From positions 76,447,247 through 76,511,246 of the forward strand of contig CM040128.1 in assembly GCA_022559845.1 (NCBI GenBank): a DNA stretch of 64,000 nt, in the 5' to 3' direction. This DNA is from Amorphophallus konjac (taxonomy: Eukaryota; Streptophyta; Magnoliopsida; Alismatales; Araceae). Positions 34,105 to 44,635 of this stretch are shown one piece after another; the stretch's first letter is position 1, and each line of letters starts with the position of its first letter. Below the pieces are notes generated by a model that saw only the letters and a program-made list of their open reading frames with translations, was not told where the DNA came from and did not search any database. A program made the position numbers and the translations under genes.

Positions 34105-34486
34105 GGAAGAAGATGAATCGAACAAGGGGTTGGAGTAGGAATGGAAATAAGAGTCGACCCTAGGAGGTGATCGTGGGTGAAGAAGGCAACCCCACATACA
34201 CCAAGACACCTAGGGCTAGAACCAACAACACCAATCAATCAGATCTACCAAGCAACTAAACGCATACAATGGAGAGAGATGAGAGCAGAATCACTCAGTA
34301 ATGCAATCAAGTTCTTATAATGATGCTCGTCAATTTCTTATATCTTCTTCTTCAAGCTTTAGTGGATTAATGAAAATATAAGTCCGCTCAACCACTAGGC
34401 GCCTATCTGGGATAAGAAGTGAGGAACTGTGTGACTCTATCAGGATCTCTTGCTCGCGGATGCAACTCTAGACCGGGGAGGATACG

Positions 34487-34610
34487 GTACAACCTGCCTG
34501 GCGTCCGTGTGGGAATCCACGGCTCACGGGGGCTTACGGAGGTCCTCAGCAAGGTCCCTAGTCGGCTCCAAGGAATATGGAGACGAGAGGAAACCCTACC
34601 TCGGTAGGAA
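34487..34610. repeat. Module shared by element B leader and element A LTR
   Basis: In order, both carry GGTACAACC, GGCGTCC, GTGGGAATCC, GGCTC, TTACGGA, CAAG, CCTAGTC and AAGGAATAT at nearly equal spacing (A: 8870-8993 and 41265-41390). About 70% identity by eye over 100 bp, in the same orientation relative to each element. Confidence 0.7.
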
Positions 34611-34837
34611 TGCAACTAATATGAGAAGAGGTCGATGCACCTATGCGCGCCGGAGCGCATGCACAAACTAGCCTAGTAGCTATCAATCAATGAGCAAGTA
34701 TACACATGAGCAATGAAAAGCATGGTAATACAATGATGATAAGAGAGCAGGGGGGGAAGTCAATGAGTAGCACCAAGCGTAGCAAACCCCATAGAATATG
34801 ACAATCCAGGTATAACGTAAACACACTGTGGCACCAG

Positions 34838-35222
34838 ATGAACGGCCCCTCTGCGGCCGCTCCTACAGTAGAACGGTGTATGTGAAACCGTCTAACCCAG
34901 GGAGAGCACAGAACTATAGCGTAATCACAGAACCTAAAAAAAAATGAGGTAGCAAGGGCAGGAGAATACCCGAAAGACGGTCACTAGTCAACCGTGTCAC
35001 CTCTTGAACGGCCCTCAATCAGCCGTGTACCTGCAGTAAGAACAGACCCAAACATACCTGTGCTGGAAAATTGAACGGCCAGATCTAGGCCGCTCTACAA
35101 TATGAACGGTGTATCTAGCACCGTGTGTAACAGGAAATACCGCTGAAGCTGGCTCCGACTACAGGGGATGGACGGTAGAATATCAACCGCTCCCGTGGGT
35201 GGGCGGCCCAGGAAGAACCGCG
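34838..35222. repeat. Twin dyads in element B leader
   Basis: Eight dyads in four pairs: about 34840 and 34871; 34977 and 35005; 35074 and 35104; 35169 and 35200. Within-pair spacing is 28-31 bp, with arms such as GAACGGCC...GGCCGCTC. Confidence 0.85.
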
Positions 35223-35333
35223 TAGGCCCCCAGAGGATAGAAAACACATTCACCCTGCAAACCACTCCAAAGAGAAAACTTGGACAACAAATAAGGAGGG
35301 TCAGCAACTCAAAGGCACGATGGGCATTAGGTG

Positions 35334-35350
35334 TCCCACCGTGATCGCCA
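35334..35350 (-). other. Primer binding site of element B
   Basis: TGGCGATCACGGTGGGA on the minus strand, 9 nt inside the 5' LTR. Starts TGG as expected for the complement of a tRNA CCA end. I think it matches plant tRNA-Arg, used by Ogre/Tat elements, but this is from memory. Element C has a close match at 44619-44635. Confidence 0.7.
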
Positions 35351-35359
35351 CAAAAGGGG

Positions 35360-37084
35360 TGTAGATATATATTCCTCTCCTCTCCTCACTTGGTGGATGA
35401 TAGGTTATGAATAAAGCAATAATATCGGGAATAACAAACAAAGCGCAGTGAGAGGATGGAGAAAAAAATAGAGAGTGACCGTGATCGCCACCAAAGCCCA
35501 GCACGTGACTAGCGTACCGTACTTTGGAAAGGAAGGGGAGACACTCGCCTTGACGCAGCACTGGGAGGATGCGCGGTCGATGCAGAACCGCCTTAAAGAC
35601 ACACGGCCCTACGATAGGCCGTCTAGGAGTGTTGCCGAACGCGCGGGAAGAAGAACTCCTGGAAGATGGGCGGCTTGAAGTGAACCGCAGAATGAAGAAG
35701 GGCGGTGCAGTGGATGCCGCTCGTCGTCTTGAACGGGCCTAACGGAACCGCGCACGCCCACCACGCCAAGAGTTGCAAAAGGGTTCACCTCCACCCTCTC
35801 CAGCCGGCCAGAGGGGATGGGCCTCGTGCTGATGAAGTGCTGACCTACAAAACAATGTGGAGACACAGAAGAGACACCCAGATTAGGACTAAATTACGTA
35901 GTACGCGTTCATGTAAGAAGAATTAAGCATAAACAAATGGATAGGGGGATACCTGGGGGGTTTTAAACCCCTAGGATGACAAAAACGTAGGTGGGTGTAT
36001 GCATGGGGAGAAAAATGAGGGAAATGCAGAGAGAGAACAACGCATGCGACAGATGATGAAGAAATCAGAGAAATGACACTATGACTCGACACACGGACTA
36101 CTCCCTGAACCGGAGGCTCGTAAGGACGTAGAGAGCCTCCCTCCTTGGTGCTAGGTCATTCGGAAATGCGGCAGGGCTTCGCCGTCGACCAAAATTCCCC
36201 CCCCCCCTTCGACGTCCGGCCACTAGGGTCTATTTATAGAGCCTAGAAAGCCAGCCTCGAAATTAGGGTTCTTAGGTGTTTTCAGGTCAAGATTATAAAA
36301 GATAAATCATAGATATTATCATAATCTCTTATCCAGTCGAAACGGCATCAAATATGGTTAATTATCCACGGAGAAATCATCAAAAAAAACTGGGGATAAA
36401 GCCATGAATAAAAGAGACAAAAGTCTGTTAAAAAGCCTCATCCGACGGGATGAGCGGTCTTACGATAGACCGCGCGACATTTGGGCGGTCTGGTTCAGAC
36501 CGTCCAAGCTATCGGTGGAAATTCAGATAATCAGAAAATCAACCCAATTATCTCTCTAACTGGCCGAAACGCCCGCCGTTGGACCCTCAATCGTGAACAG
36601 TTCTAGTAAGACCGTTCTAGTGTAGAGCGGCCAATCTCCAACCGTTTCACCCTGTCGGTGATAATTCGGATAATTGGATAATTATCTGAGAAGATGGGCG
36701 TGCGTAGGACTCTGAGGTATAGACGGTTGTAATAAGCCCATACATTAGTTTGAACGGTCCTAATAGGGCCGCATCACAGCCTGTCGGTGAATATTCAGAA
36801 ATGACCTCAGAAATTAACAAAATGTATGAACGGTCCATATTCAACCGCTCATCTCATGAACGGCTGAGGTTGGGCCGTTTATGCTATGAAACGTTCAATT
36901 GACCAAAGCCAAGGCCCATTAAGCCCCGAATCGCAACGAACTTCACCAAGGAGGGAGACGACCCATAAAATGAGCCCAAGACGTGCCACAAAAAATGGCC
37001 CAATGAATGATGGACAACTCGAGGCACCAACAAATGGGAGTAAGAGAAACGACTCAACTTATCGGTGTAAAACGGGTGTCAACA
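35360..37084 (-). repeat. Element B 5' LTR (read on the minus strand)
   Basis: 1725 bp, matching 12661-14334 with about 20 substitutions by eye. Contains an extra 51-bp segment at about 36570-36622 with dyad arms (GAACAGTTCTAGTAAGACCG). A TATA box is at 36230-36239. Confidence 0.95.
36230..36239 (-). promoter_or_regulatory. TATA box of element B 5' LTR
   Basis: CTATAAATAG on the minus strand, about 855 bp from the LTR start, driving gag-pol on the minus strand. Confidence 0.65.
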
Positions 37085-37089
37085 GTGAC
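37085..37089. repeat. Target site duplication of element B, right copy (GTGAC)
   Basis: GTGAC immediately after the LTR end at 37084, identical to 12656-12660. Confidence 0.95.
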
Positions 37090-38389
37090 GTTTCAATTAT
37101 CTTGAAGAATAATAGATTATTTTTCCATTTTGCATAAGGATGCACCCTAAGCCAATGCCGGATGCATCCGTATATACTTTGAATCCACCACCTTCCACCG
37201 GTAGTGCTAAAATAGGAGCTGTAGTAAGGTGATTCTTAAGAATTTGAAAACTCTTTTCGCATTCCTTTGACCAGATAAAAGGATTTTCTTTTCTGGTGAG
37301 TCTAGTTAAAGGAACCGCAATTTTTTAGAAGTCTTTAATGAACCTCCTATAATAACCAGCTAGGCCCAAAAAGCTTCTTACTTCTGATACAGTCGTTGGC
37401 CGACTCCAATTTCTGACAGCTTTGACTTTCAAAGGATCCACAGCGATACCTTCCTTTGAAATAATGTGGCCTAGGAATGAAACTTTCTTAAGCCAGAATT
37501 CACATTTGTTAAGCTTGGCATAAAGTTTATGTTCTCTAAGTGTTTGTAAGGCTATCCTCAAATATTCTTCATGTTCCTCTTTTGTCTTGGAATATATCAA
37601 GATATCGTCAATGAAGACGACGATGAACTGGTCCAGATATGGTTGAAAAACATTGTTCATAAGTTGCATAAATACTGCTGGGGCATTTGTTTACCCAAAC
37701 AGCATTACCATGAATTCATAGTGGCCATAACGACTTCGAAAAGTCGATTTATAAATATCTTCTTCTTTAATTCCAAGCTGATGATAACCTGATCTGAGGT
37801 ATATTTTGGAGAAATACTCTCCTCCCGAAAGCTGATCGAAGAGCTCATCAATGCGCGACAATGGATACTTATTTTTGATTGTAAGTTGATTTAGTCACCG
37901 GTAGTCTATGCATAGCCTGAGAGACCCATCCTTCTTCTTGACAAATAGCACCGGCGCTCCCCAAGGGGATGTGCTAGGTCTAATGAAGCCCTTATCTAGT
38001 AGTTCCTGCAACTGCCTCTTTAGTTCCTTATGTTCCGTGGGGGACATCCTGTAAGGGGATATAGAAATAGGTGCTGCTCCTGGAATGAGTTCAATAGTGA
38101 AGTTCACTTCCCTCTCGGGTGGTAAACTTGGTAATTCAGATGGGAATACATATGGGAACTCATTTACAATAGGAATGTTTGCTAGGATGATTTCCTTGGA
38201 TTCGGTAACAATGACAGAAGTAAGAAAAGCTTCACATCCTTGCGAGATGAGTTTGTAAGCGTGAAGAGAAGATATGATAGTGGGATGTCTCCTATACTTG
38301 ATGTCAAGGAAAGAGAATCTTGGAAGACCTGATTTTTGGAAGGATATAATCCTATTTCGGTAGTTAATATCAGCATCATGATCTACAAG
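37085..38389 (-). pseudogene. pol: Element A reverse transcriptase and first half of RNase H
   Basis: RT of the Tekay-type element. [20 protein letters not shown] and [20 protein letters not shown] are readable at 38050-37930. A TGA interrupts the CIDYR-x-LN motif near 37893, and a TAA the FG-x-TNAP motif near 37690. The catalytic [11 protein letters not shown] is intact (near 37600), followed by [13 protein letters not shown] and [13 protein letters not shown] further stop at 37326 precedes the RNase H start (GGFKVYTDASGIGLGCI, about 37190-37150). Element B then interrupts the frame at 37085. Confidence 0.88.
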
Positions 38390-39669
38390 TCAATCTACCC
38401 CTAAGATGGCATCATAACCTTTCATGTCAAGACTTACTAAGTTTGCGGGGAGATTGTAACATTCTACTATTACCTCACTATAAGGGTAATATCTGGTAAG
38501 TTTTGCTCCAGAACCTAGGGGTGTGGTTATAGCAAGATCTGAAGGTAGAGGAACTGATGCAAGTGGTAATGTTTTGGCAAATGAAGTGGAGACAAAAGAA
38601 TGAGAGGCACCAGTATCAAATAGCACAAATGCAGAACGTGAACAAATTTGAAGAGTACCTTCCATAAGCTCGCCATCCCTGGGCGCTTCCTCTTCTTCTA
38701 GAACGGTATTGAGGCGAGCCTGCCTCCTGCGTCCACCACCAGATGACTGGTCCTTCATAAGGGGGAAATCTGGCATGCAATGCTCCCTACTTCTACAGCG
38801 TAAACAAGCACCAAGGTGCTTCCAACATTCTTCAGCCGAATGGCCGAACTTTTCACAAAAAGTGCAAGCCATGGCGACTTGCTCCTCCTCCTTAATCTTC
38901 TTGTTTTTCTGGGAACTTCCACCGTTCCCACTCCTAGATCTCTTCTTACTATCACAGCTTTTGTGAGGCTCCGTGATGCTGAATTTTTCTTTCTTACAAC
39001 GCCGATCTGATAGTCGACTGGACTCTTCTCCTTTCCCTTTCAATTTTTCAACATTCTCTAAGGTCCTTTCACATAAATATGCCCGCTGTACCATTTTCGC
39101 ATAAGTACGGATGTTTTGGGTCCCGAGCTGCGGAATGAAACCGGGTCGCAACCTGTCCATAAACCGATTAGCCTTCAATAGATCGGTACTGATTAAATGC
39201 GGTGCATAAGGTGCTAGTCTGGTGAATTGAAGTTCAAACTCCGTGACTGTCATCATTCCTTGTCGAAGAGAGGCGAACTCCATATCATTTCTTTCTTTCA
39301 CATGCTCAGAAAAGTACTTAGCACGGAACAAAGTGAGAAAACCATCCCATGTATGAGATGCATCGGCCGAAGGTGCTGGAACTGACTTCCACCATGTACG
39401 GGCATCCTTGTTGAGTTGGAAAGTTGCAAGACGCACCTTCTCTTGATCAGTGCATTGGATGACGTCAAATATACGGTTCATCTCGTCAATCCAGTTCTCT
39501 GCTTCTTCCGAATTAAAGAACCATAGAAACGCGGAGGGTTTAAACTCCAGAAATTGTGATGTAAGTCACCAGCCCATGCCCCTGCGCCTGCTTGGGCCAT
39601 AGTTTGCAATGCCTGAGTAAGGCCGGCAACCGTTTGTTGCATGCCATTCCAATCTACGCGATGAGCCAT
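38390..39669 (-). pseudogene. gag: Element A gag and protease, one frameshift
   Basis: Starts MAHRVDWNGMQQ at 39669; a 1-nt frameshift near 39520 moves to the 363-codon frame from 39481. Gag core: MNRIFDVIQCTDQEKVRLATFQL, ARTWWKS, FRAKYF. Zinc knuckle CTFCEKFGHSAEEC (C-x2-C-x4-H-x4-C) near 38870-38830, with a second degenerate one after it (CLRCRSREHC). The protease active site LFDTGASHSFVS is near 38625-38590. Together they make the capsid and polyprotein-cleaving activities. A stop at 38388 separates it from RT. Features fit chromovirus gag of the Tekay/Del clade. Confidence 0.9.
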
Positions 39670-39880
39670 TTTTAAAATAAGGTACCTGAGAGAAATATAA
39701 CAACTTGTTATTTCTCGTGGAATTGGAAGAAAATTAATCTTAAAGCTAATTAACTAATCCCGAGCTCTGCCCAATTCTCACATGGGTATGAAAATTTCTT
39801 CCTTAGTTCACAGGTAGGGGTCCTTAAACCTTGGACTTATCCTATGACATGATTCTTCTCCCTAAGTCCTGAGACTTAGG

Positions 39881-39892
39881 CTCTGATACCAA
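39881..39892 (-). other. Primer binding site of element A
   Basis: TGGTATCAGAGC on the minus strand, 7 nt inside the 5' LTR; the standard initiator tRNA-Met complement used by many plant LTR elements. Confidence 0.95.
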
Positions 39893-39899
39893 CTTAACT

Positions 39900-42800
39900 A
39901 TAACGTCCCGAGCCTTTATTACAGCGGAAGACTAGCTCGAGGAACGTGAACAGCCGGCATGGTAAGCCTCTTGCAAGCAAGAATGATCAGAGCACAAGAC
40001 AATCACACACATAAATGTAATTGCATAATAGTTACTCAAACTTCAATTTATTTCATTAATAATCAAATCAAATATTCAAATACAATCACTATTTTAACTT
40101 TCTTCATCATACTAGACTCAAGAAATAAGAAAATTACATAGACTCAATCTAAACAGTGTAGACTTCCTAAGTCTTCACTCATTCTTCATTCACTCTTGGA
40201 CCCGCTATTTGAATATTCCGAATCCAATCCCGACTCACTTCCATCTCTTGAAAAGATTGGAAATGGGTAATGAGCACACTTGCCGAGTAGGTATCTTTGC
40301 ATCAACATGAAGGCACTATTAAAGTAATTAACATTTTAGCTCTAGAGAAATAAGGTAAAATCATGCGAATGCGATGAATCACAAGTATAACCAGGTAACA
40401 AGATGATCATGTAAGATAGAATGAGCAAGTATAAACAAGAATGTAGCATGGCCTTTCATGAACAAGAATGTAACGAGAATGTACTGGCATTACCATGTAG
40501 TCATCATCCAAACATCTTTTGCTTATGAGCAAGTATTTGGTGAATTTCTGTGGAATATCATGTATTAAGCAAGAAAGTCATGTACAAGTATTTTCATGAT
40601 ACCCGTGGATTTCAGTTATTTATAGAGAGTACTCCCAGCGCAATGCGACGCCAGTAGCATCATATCCCATGGTTTACAGTATGTTTCCGACAATCAGCCG
40701 AGGGGACTAGCATAGAGCCCTTGAACACAATCAGTGCTCGATCACATCTTCAAGTATAAATCAAGCTATTTCCACGTTTCAAGCAATAATATATGGCCAA
40801 GAATGTAAATAAGTTCATGACAACAATAATCAATAAATGAACGTTTCAACTTAGGACAAGAGAGATCAAGAATGATTTAAGACGATGTCATGCTCATGGA
40901 AATAATTCGGCAGCATAATGGTACATTTATTACCATTCATAATTTAAGTTAAGTATCTTTAGACAATATGCCAAGTCCTAGACCATCAATACTCTAGCTA
41001 GGAACTTGGAATATCAACCCTTTGGTCAAACCTCAGGTTAAAGAATTTTAGAACTGTGACGGTCTAATACTGGGCCGTTACATGACCATAACGGTCTAGT
41101 GTTGGGCCGTTAGAAAGGTTGAATCCAGAAGAAAATAGATATGGACTCAAATAATGTGACGGTCATATATTGGACCGTTATATGTGCCTGACGGTCGAAT
41201 ATAGATCCGTTACATATCCAGAATCTGAAAATATCGATAGTGCTTTCTAACAATTAAGCTTTCATGGTACAACCAACTCGGCGTCCTAGTGGGAATCCCA
41301 GGCTCGCAGAGAATTACGGAGGCCTTGAAACAAGATTTCCTAGTCCATTGGAAGGAATATCCAATAGAGAGGTCCTCATGTTCCAGAATATGTTCCTATA
41401 GTGCAAAGTGTGAACTAATGGCCATATACCGGAATATATGCCATGTACTTAAAGAAAATGACTCTATAGATAGAAAAGAATGTGTAACGATGTGAAACCA
41501 TGATAAAACTCTGTCAATACAACATGTAAAATCATGTTTAATACAAACTATAGAGTTTTAGAACATGAAATTAACATAACTTAAAATAACTCAAAATGCT
41601 CAAAACATGCAAATTCCTATCATGAATTGATCAATAAACTCAAAGTCATGAAAAATAGGTCACAACTTAGATAACTAGGCTTATTTATAAGTAAACTTGA
41701 CTGTTCTTATTTCTGTCTCGGGTGGACAGAACACAGTTAATCTAACGGGATAGAATGGACGCGTCACATGTCTGTGACGGTTTATCGTGGGGCCGTTACA
41801 GTGTTGTAACGCTCCAGTTATGGTCCGTTAGAGACAACAGAAATTTAAAGGTAGCAGGGAATGTGACGGCTTATCATAAGGCCGTTACACGTCTGTGACG
41901 GTCTAACTCTGATCCGTCAGAGCCCTGTTGACAGTATATAAAAAGATAAAAGATCATGCTTTGAACATATCATGTTTTAGAGAAGACTTAACTACTCTAG
42001 CCATGATAAAATGAAGTAAAAAGGCTAACTGGATGCATAGGTTGAAGCGAATGAACAAGGGAGTATCTTTTATCTTCAATTAAGGCTAAAGATATGTATG
42101 TATGCATAGTTCTATTAAAACATGAAATTCATGGTCTATAGTGCAAGAAATCAAACAAAACCAGAGGGCTTTTACTCCTAACTTGATGTTCTTGCTGTTA
42201 ATGAGATGTGCTACCTCTTTTCTGGGCTTTACACTTCAAATTTGGGACTACAAGTCACGCCCTAGTTCTTCTCTTCCTGTGAATTTGCAGCAACTTCACG
42301 TCGCTCTAACTCCTCAACCTCTTGACCTAAGGACATGAAATTTGGAGGTTCGGAAGATGATACTAAGAGGAACAAAATGTTCAAAAGGATCTAACTCTAA
42401 TTATCTCGTTTAGGCTCTCTAATTTCTTGATCTTCAGCACCCTGTTGCACAGTTTCCTGGGTTGGCGTGATGAAACTAGCAACTTTGGAAGATCTTAACT
42501 CCTTAGACACTCGACCTCCTAACATGAAATTTTGAGAGTTGTCAGACCTTAGTATTAGAAACAAAAAGTTCCAAAGGACTTACCCGAGATTCTATCTCTT
42601 TACCTTGTTCTTTCACGAGCCAAAAGTAAGGGTCGCTCAGTTCAGAACTGAGTTCTATTTATAGAGTTTGGGCTAGGGTTCAAGGATTAGATCGATTCTA
42701 GAGTCCTTGTTAGATAGACTTTTAAGAGTCCTTAACACCTCTATTAGTCTTCCCATCTCGATCCCTAAGAGATTGGCTAGCAAAAATCTAATCTTTTTGC

Positions 42801-43199
42801 TCTTTCTTCACTTCACGGAACTAACAGAGCGTAACGGTCGAAGGTAGGCACGTTACATGACTGTGGCGGTCGCGCGATAGACCGCTACATCCCAGGTGCA
42901 CAAAATTCAATAAAATTCAAACTCTTTTATTTATTTTTCCATATAATTACCTAATAAATTGGTATTTATCCTTAAAATTCGTGAATAGGCTAAATAACCT
43001 TCTAGAATATGGGTCAAACTTAATGGGCATGGTCCATAAACCTATTAGTTTTAATTATCAAAGCTGGATTAGTTATTTAACATAATTGGGCCTTATAATC
43101 TTGATATTAATTAATTTGTTAATCTATTTTACCATTTATAAATTCTAGAAAATTCTATAAATAATCCAGAAATTACTTATAAATTTTTGGGGTACTACA
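39900..43199 (-). repeat. Element A 5' LTR (read on the minus strand)
   Basis: 3300 bp, direct repeat of 7501-10803. TATA at 42655-42664. Twin dyads at about 41057-41213, 41776-41920 and 42829-42888. The end facing the primer site (39900-40300) differs most from the other copy, including the terminal bases. Confidence 0.95.
42655..42664 (-). promoter_or_regulatory. TATA box of element A 5' LTR
   Basis: CTATAAATAG on the minus strand, 535 bp from the LTR start. Confidence 0.65.
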
Positions 43200-43204
43200 C
43201 CAGG
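43200..43204. repeat. Target site duplication of element A, right copy (CCAGG)
   Basis: CCAGG after the LTR end TACTACA; equals 7496-7500. Confidence 0.95.
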
Positions 43205-44475
43205 CGCCCCCTTGCACACAAATCGAGGTAGGAAATAAAATAAAGAAATGAAGAAAGTGGCACCCATCTGCCCAGTCGCAGATTCAAATGAACGACTAGT
43301 GCGCCAGTCGTCAATTCAGATGTGCAACCGACGCCTGTGAAACCTCTATAACGTCTCCTTGATGCGCTCACTCGATCAATGGGCATTTATGGGCCCTCAA
43401 ACTCTATAAAAGAAGCACCTAGGCCCCTCTTTTGAATACTTTTGATTCCCTCTTTCTTCACATCCCTCGTCTCTCTGCGTCTCTTCCTCTGTGTCGAAGG
43501 TTCATTTCCTTTTCCACAATCATTTAGCTTAGCTTTTGCATGTATTTCTGTTCGTTATTTTAATTGTCAATCTTCATCAAAGTTGTTCATTTTCAAACGC
43601 TCTTCAATTTCTTCTTCTTCATATCCTCCTAATTCTCTCTCGTTTTTAAGTTATTCCTGATTTTCCAACCCTCTATTCTTCATCTTTTTCAGTCACATTC
43701 TCCTCCATTTTTCACCAATCTCCTCACATTTTCTGCGTCCACTATCTTCATCAAAGTTCTTCACCTTTCTATGCTCTCCAAATTTGTCTTCTACCACATC
43801 TCCTAATTCCCCTCCGATTTCAAACTATTCTCTCTTCTTTGACCATCTATTTTTCCCACTTTTCCTCTTCACTATTCACCCAGTTTCTTCTCCATTTTAA
43901 ATTCATGCATCACATGTCTTAGAGTCTTTTCTCTTCCCTCTATCTCTCCTCCCTCTACATTCTTTCACACCTCCCTTTGGCGGAGATTCTCCCTCGGTGT
44001 CCTCAAGGCGGCATTCACTTCCAAGGTGGGGCGGACTCAAACGCTCGGCACGACGTAGACCGCAGCAATCTTCCAATCCCGGCTACATTTTCTTCCTCTT
44101 TCTTTTACTTTGTTACAAGTTGTAATTCTTATTTTAATCCATGAAATTGTACCTTTCATTTTTATAGTAATAAAATTTCATTTTGGTGAATTGTGTTCTT
44201 ATTTTCTCTCTCTATCTCTTCCAAATTTTTCTTCTTAATCCCTCTCAAATTCTTTAGTTAGATTTATTTCAAGTCCATACATCTTTACTTTATTTTAATT
44301 TAGGCTCACTCAAACTCAGATTTTCTCAAATACAAGTGTTTTCCAACTAGTGCTCAATTGAAAATATTTCTTCCTCGTGGGATCGACCCATATTCTCATC
44401 ACTTTACTTGAATTTTCAAAGGTATTTAAGTGAGTGAGTGCGGTTATAAATTTTAAAATTATGTATGGCACGCCA
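43205..44475 (+). repeat. Athila-like 3' LTR, second part
   Basis: Resumes the GGCGCCC-rich LTR broken at 7500. A TATA box (CTATAAAAG) is at 43404-43412, followed by a pyrimidine-rich transcribed part and a terminal region with GTGGGATCGACCC (near 44377). The exact end is not resolved: no primer site or second LTR is available, and it joins the truncated LTR of element C between about 44430 and 44490. Confidence 0.7.
43404..43412 (+). promoter_or_regulatory. TATA box of Athila-like 3' LTR
   Basis: CTATAAAAG on the + strand in the middle of the reassembled LTR. Confidence 0.55.
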
Positions 44476-44608
44476 TATTTGTAAAACGACATTTGTCGAG
44501 CCCATTACCATCCATCTGATCCACGCTGCCTCGGCGTGTGTTTTCCTTTTTTTCCCTTCTCCCCCCTTCTTCCCATAAGAAGAAAGAGGGTGACTTTTAT
44601 TGCCTACA
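44476..44608 (+). repeat. Element C 5' LTR remnant
   Basis: The LTR end TTATTGCCTACA at 44608 is set by the primer site 10 nt downstream. The LTR start sequence (TGTAGACACTCAG, seen at 63729) is not found upstream, so the LTR is truncated against the Athila-like LTR. Confidence 0.6.
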
Positions 44609-44618
44609 CCTCCTTTTC

Positions 44619-44635
44619 TGACAATCACGGTGGGA
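44619..44635 (+). other. Primer binding site of element C
   Basis: TGACAATCACGGTGGGA, differing from element B's site (TGGCGATCACGGTGGGA) at two positions. The following bases also match B (GCCTAGTGCCCATCG against ACCTAATGCCCATCG). Confidence 0.7.

Larger units (their letters stand above)
34105..35333 (-). other. Leader of element B between primer site and gag
   Basis: About 1.2 kb, no gene. It contains a segment at about 34487-34610 resembling element A LTR (8870-8993), and dyad pairs at 34840-35222. Confidence 0.7.
12661..37084 (-). mobile_element. Element B: Tat-lineage Ty3/Gypsy retrotransposon with two antisense genes
   Basis: A 24.4-kb element with gag-pol on the minus strand (34104 to 26181) and two genes on the + strand between integrase and the 3' LTR. 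LTRs begin TGTTGACACCC and end in TACA on the minus strand, and GTGAC duplications flank it. Tat lineage is supported by a second RNase H domain (28010-27620), absence of a chromodomain, a G-patch-like segment after protease, and antisense extra frames, a feature reported for Tat/Ogre elements. LTRs differ by roughly 20 substitutions plus one 51-bp indel, so insertion is recent compared with A. Known lesions are a 1-nt frameshift at about 28368, a TGA at 26409 and stops in the antisense PMD gene. Confidence 0.93.
7501..43199 (-). mobile_element. Element A: Tekay/Del-like chromovirus (Ty3/Gypsy), split by element B
   Basis: Complete LTR element on the minus strand. Two LTRs of 3303 and 3300 bp begin TGTAGTACCCC when read on the minus strand, and CCAGG duplications flank it. 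An initiator-Met-type primer site lies at 39881-39892 and a polypurine tract at 10804-10816. Reading on the minus strand gives gag (39669), protease, RT (38107), RNase H, integrase (12239) and a chromodomain (about 10950), an order and chromodomain type typical of the Tekay/Del clade. Element B interrupts RNase H at 12660/37085 with a GTGAC duplication; the reading frame resumes across the join. Several stops and a gag frameshift make A defective. Confidence 0.95.

Noticed and set aside
30507..34138. Plus-strand open frames opposite element B gag-protease
   Set aside because: Shadows of the long gag-protease frame with no recognisable domain; unlike the antisense genes they have no splice or promoter support.
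39881..39892. Initiator tRNA-Met-like sequence considered as a tRNA gene
   Set aside because: Only the 12-nt primer binding site complement is present, as at 50031-50042; no cloverleaf around it.
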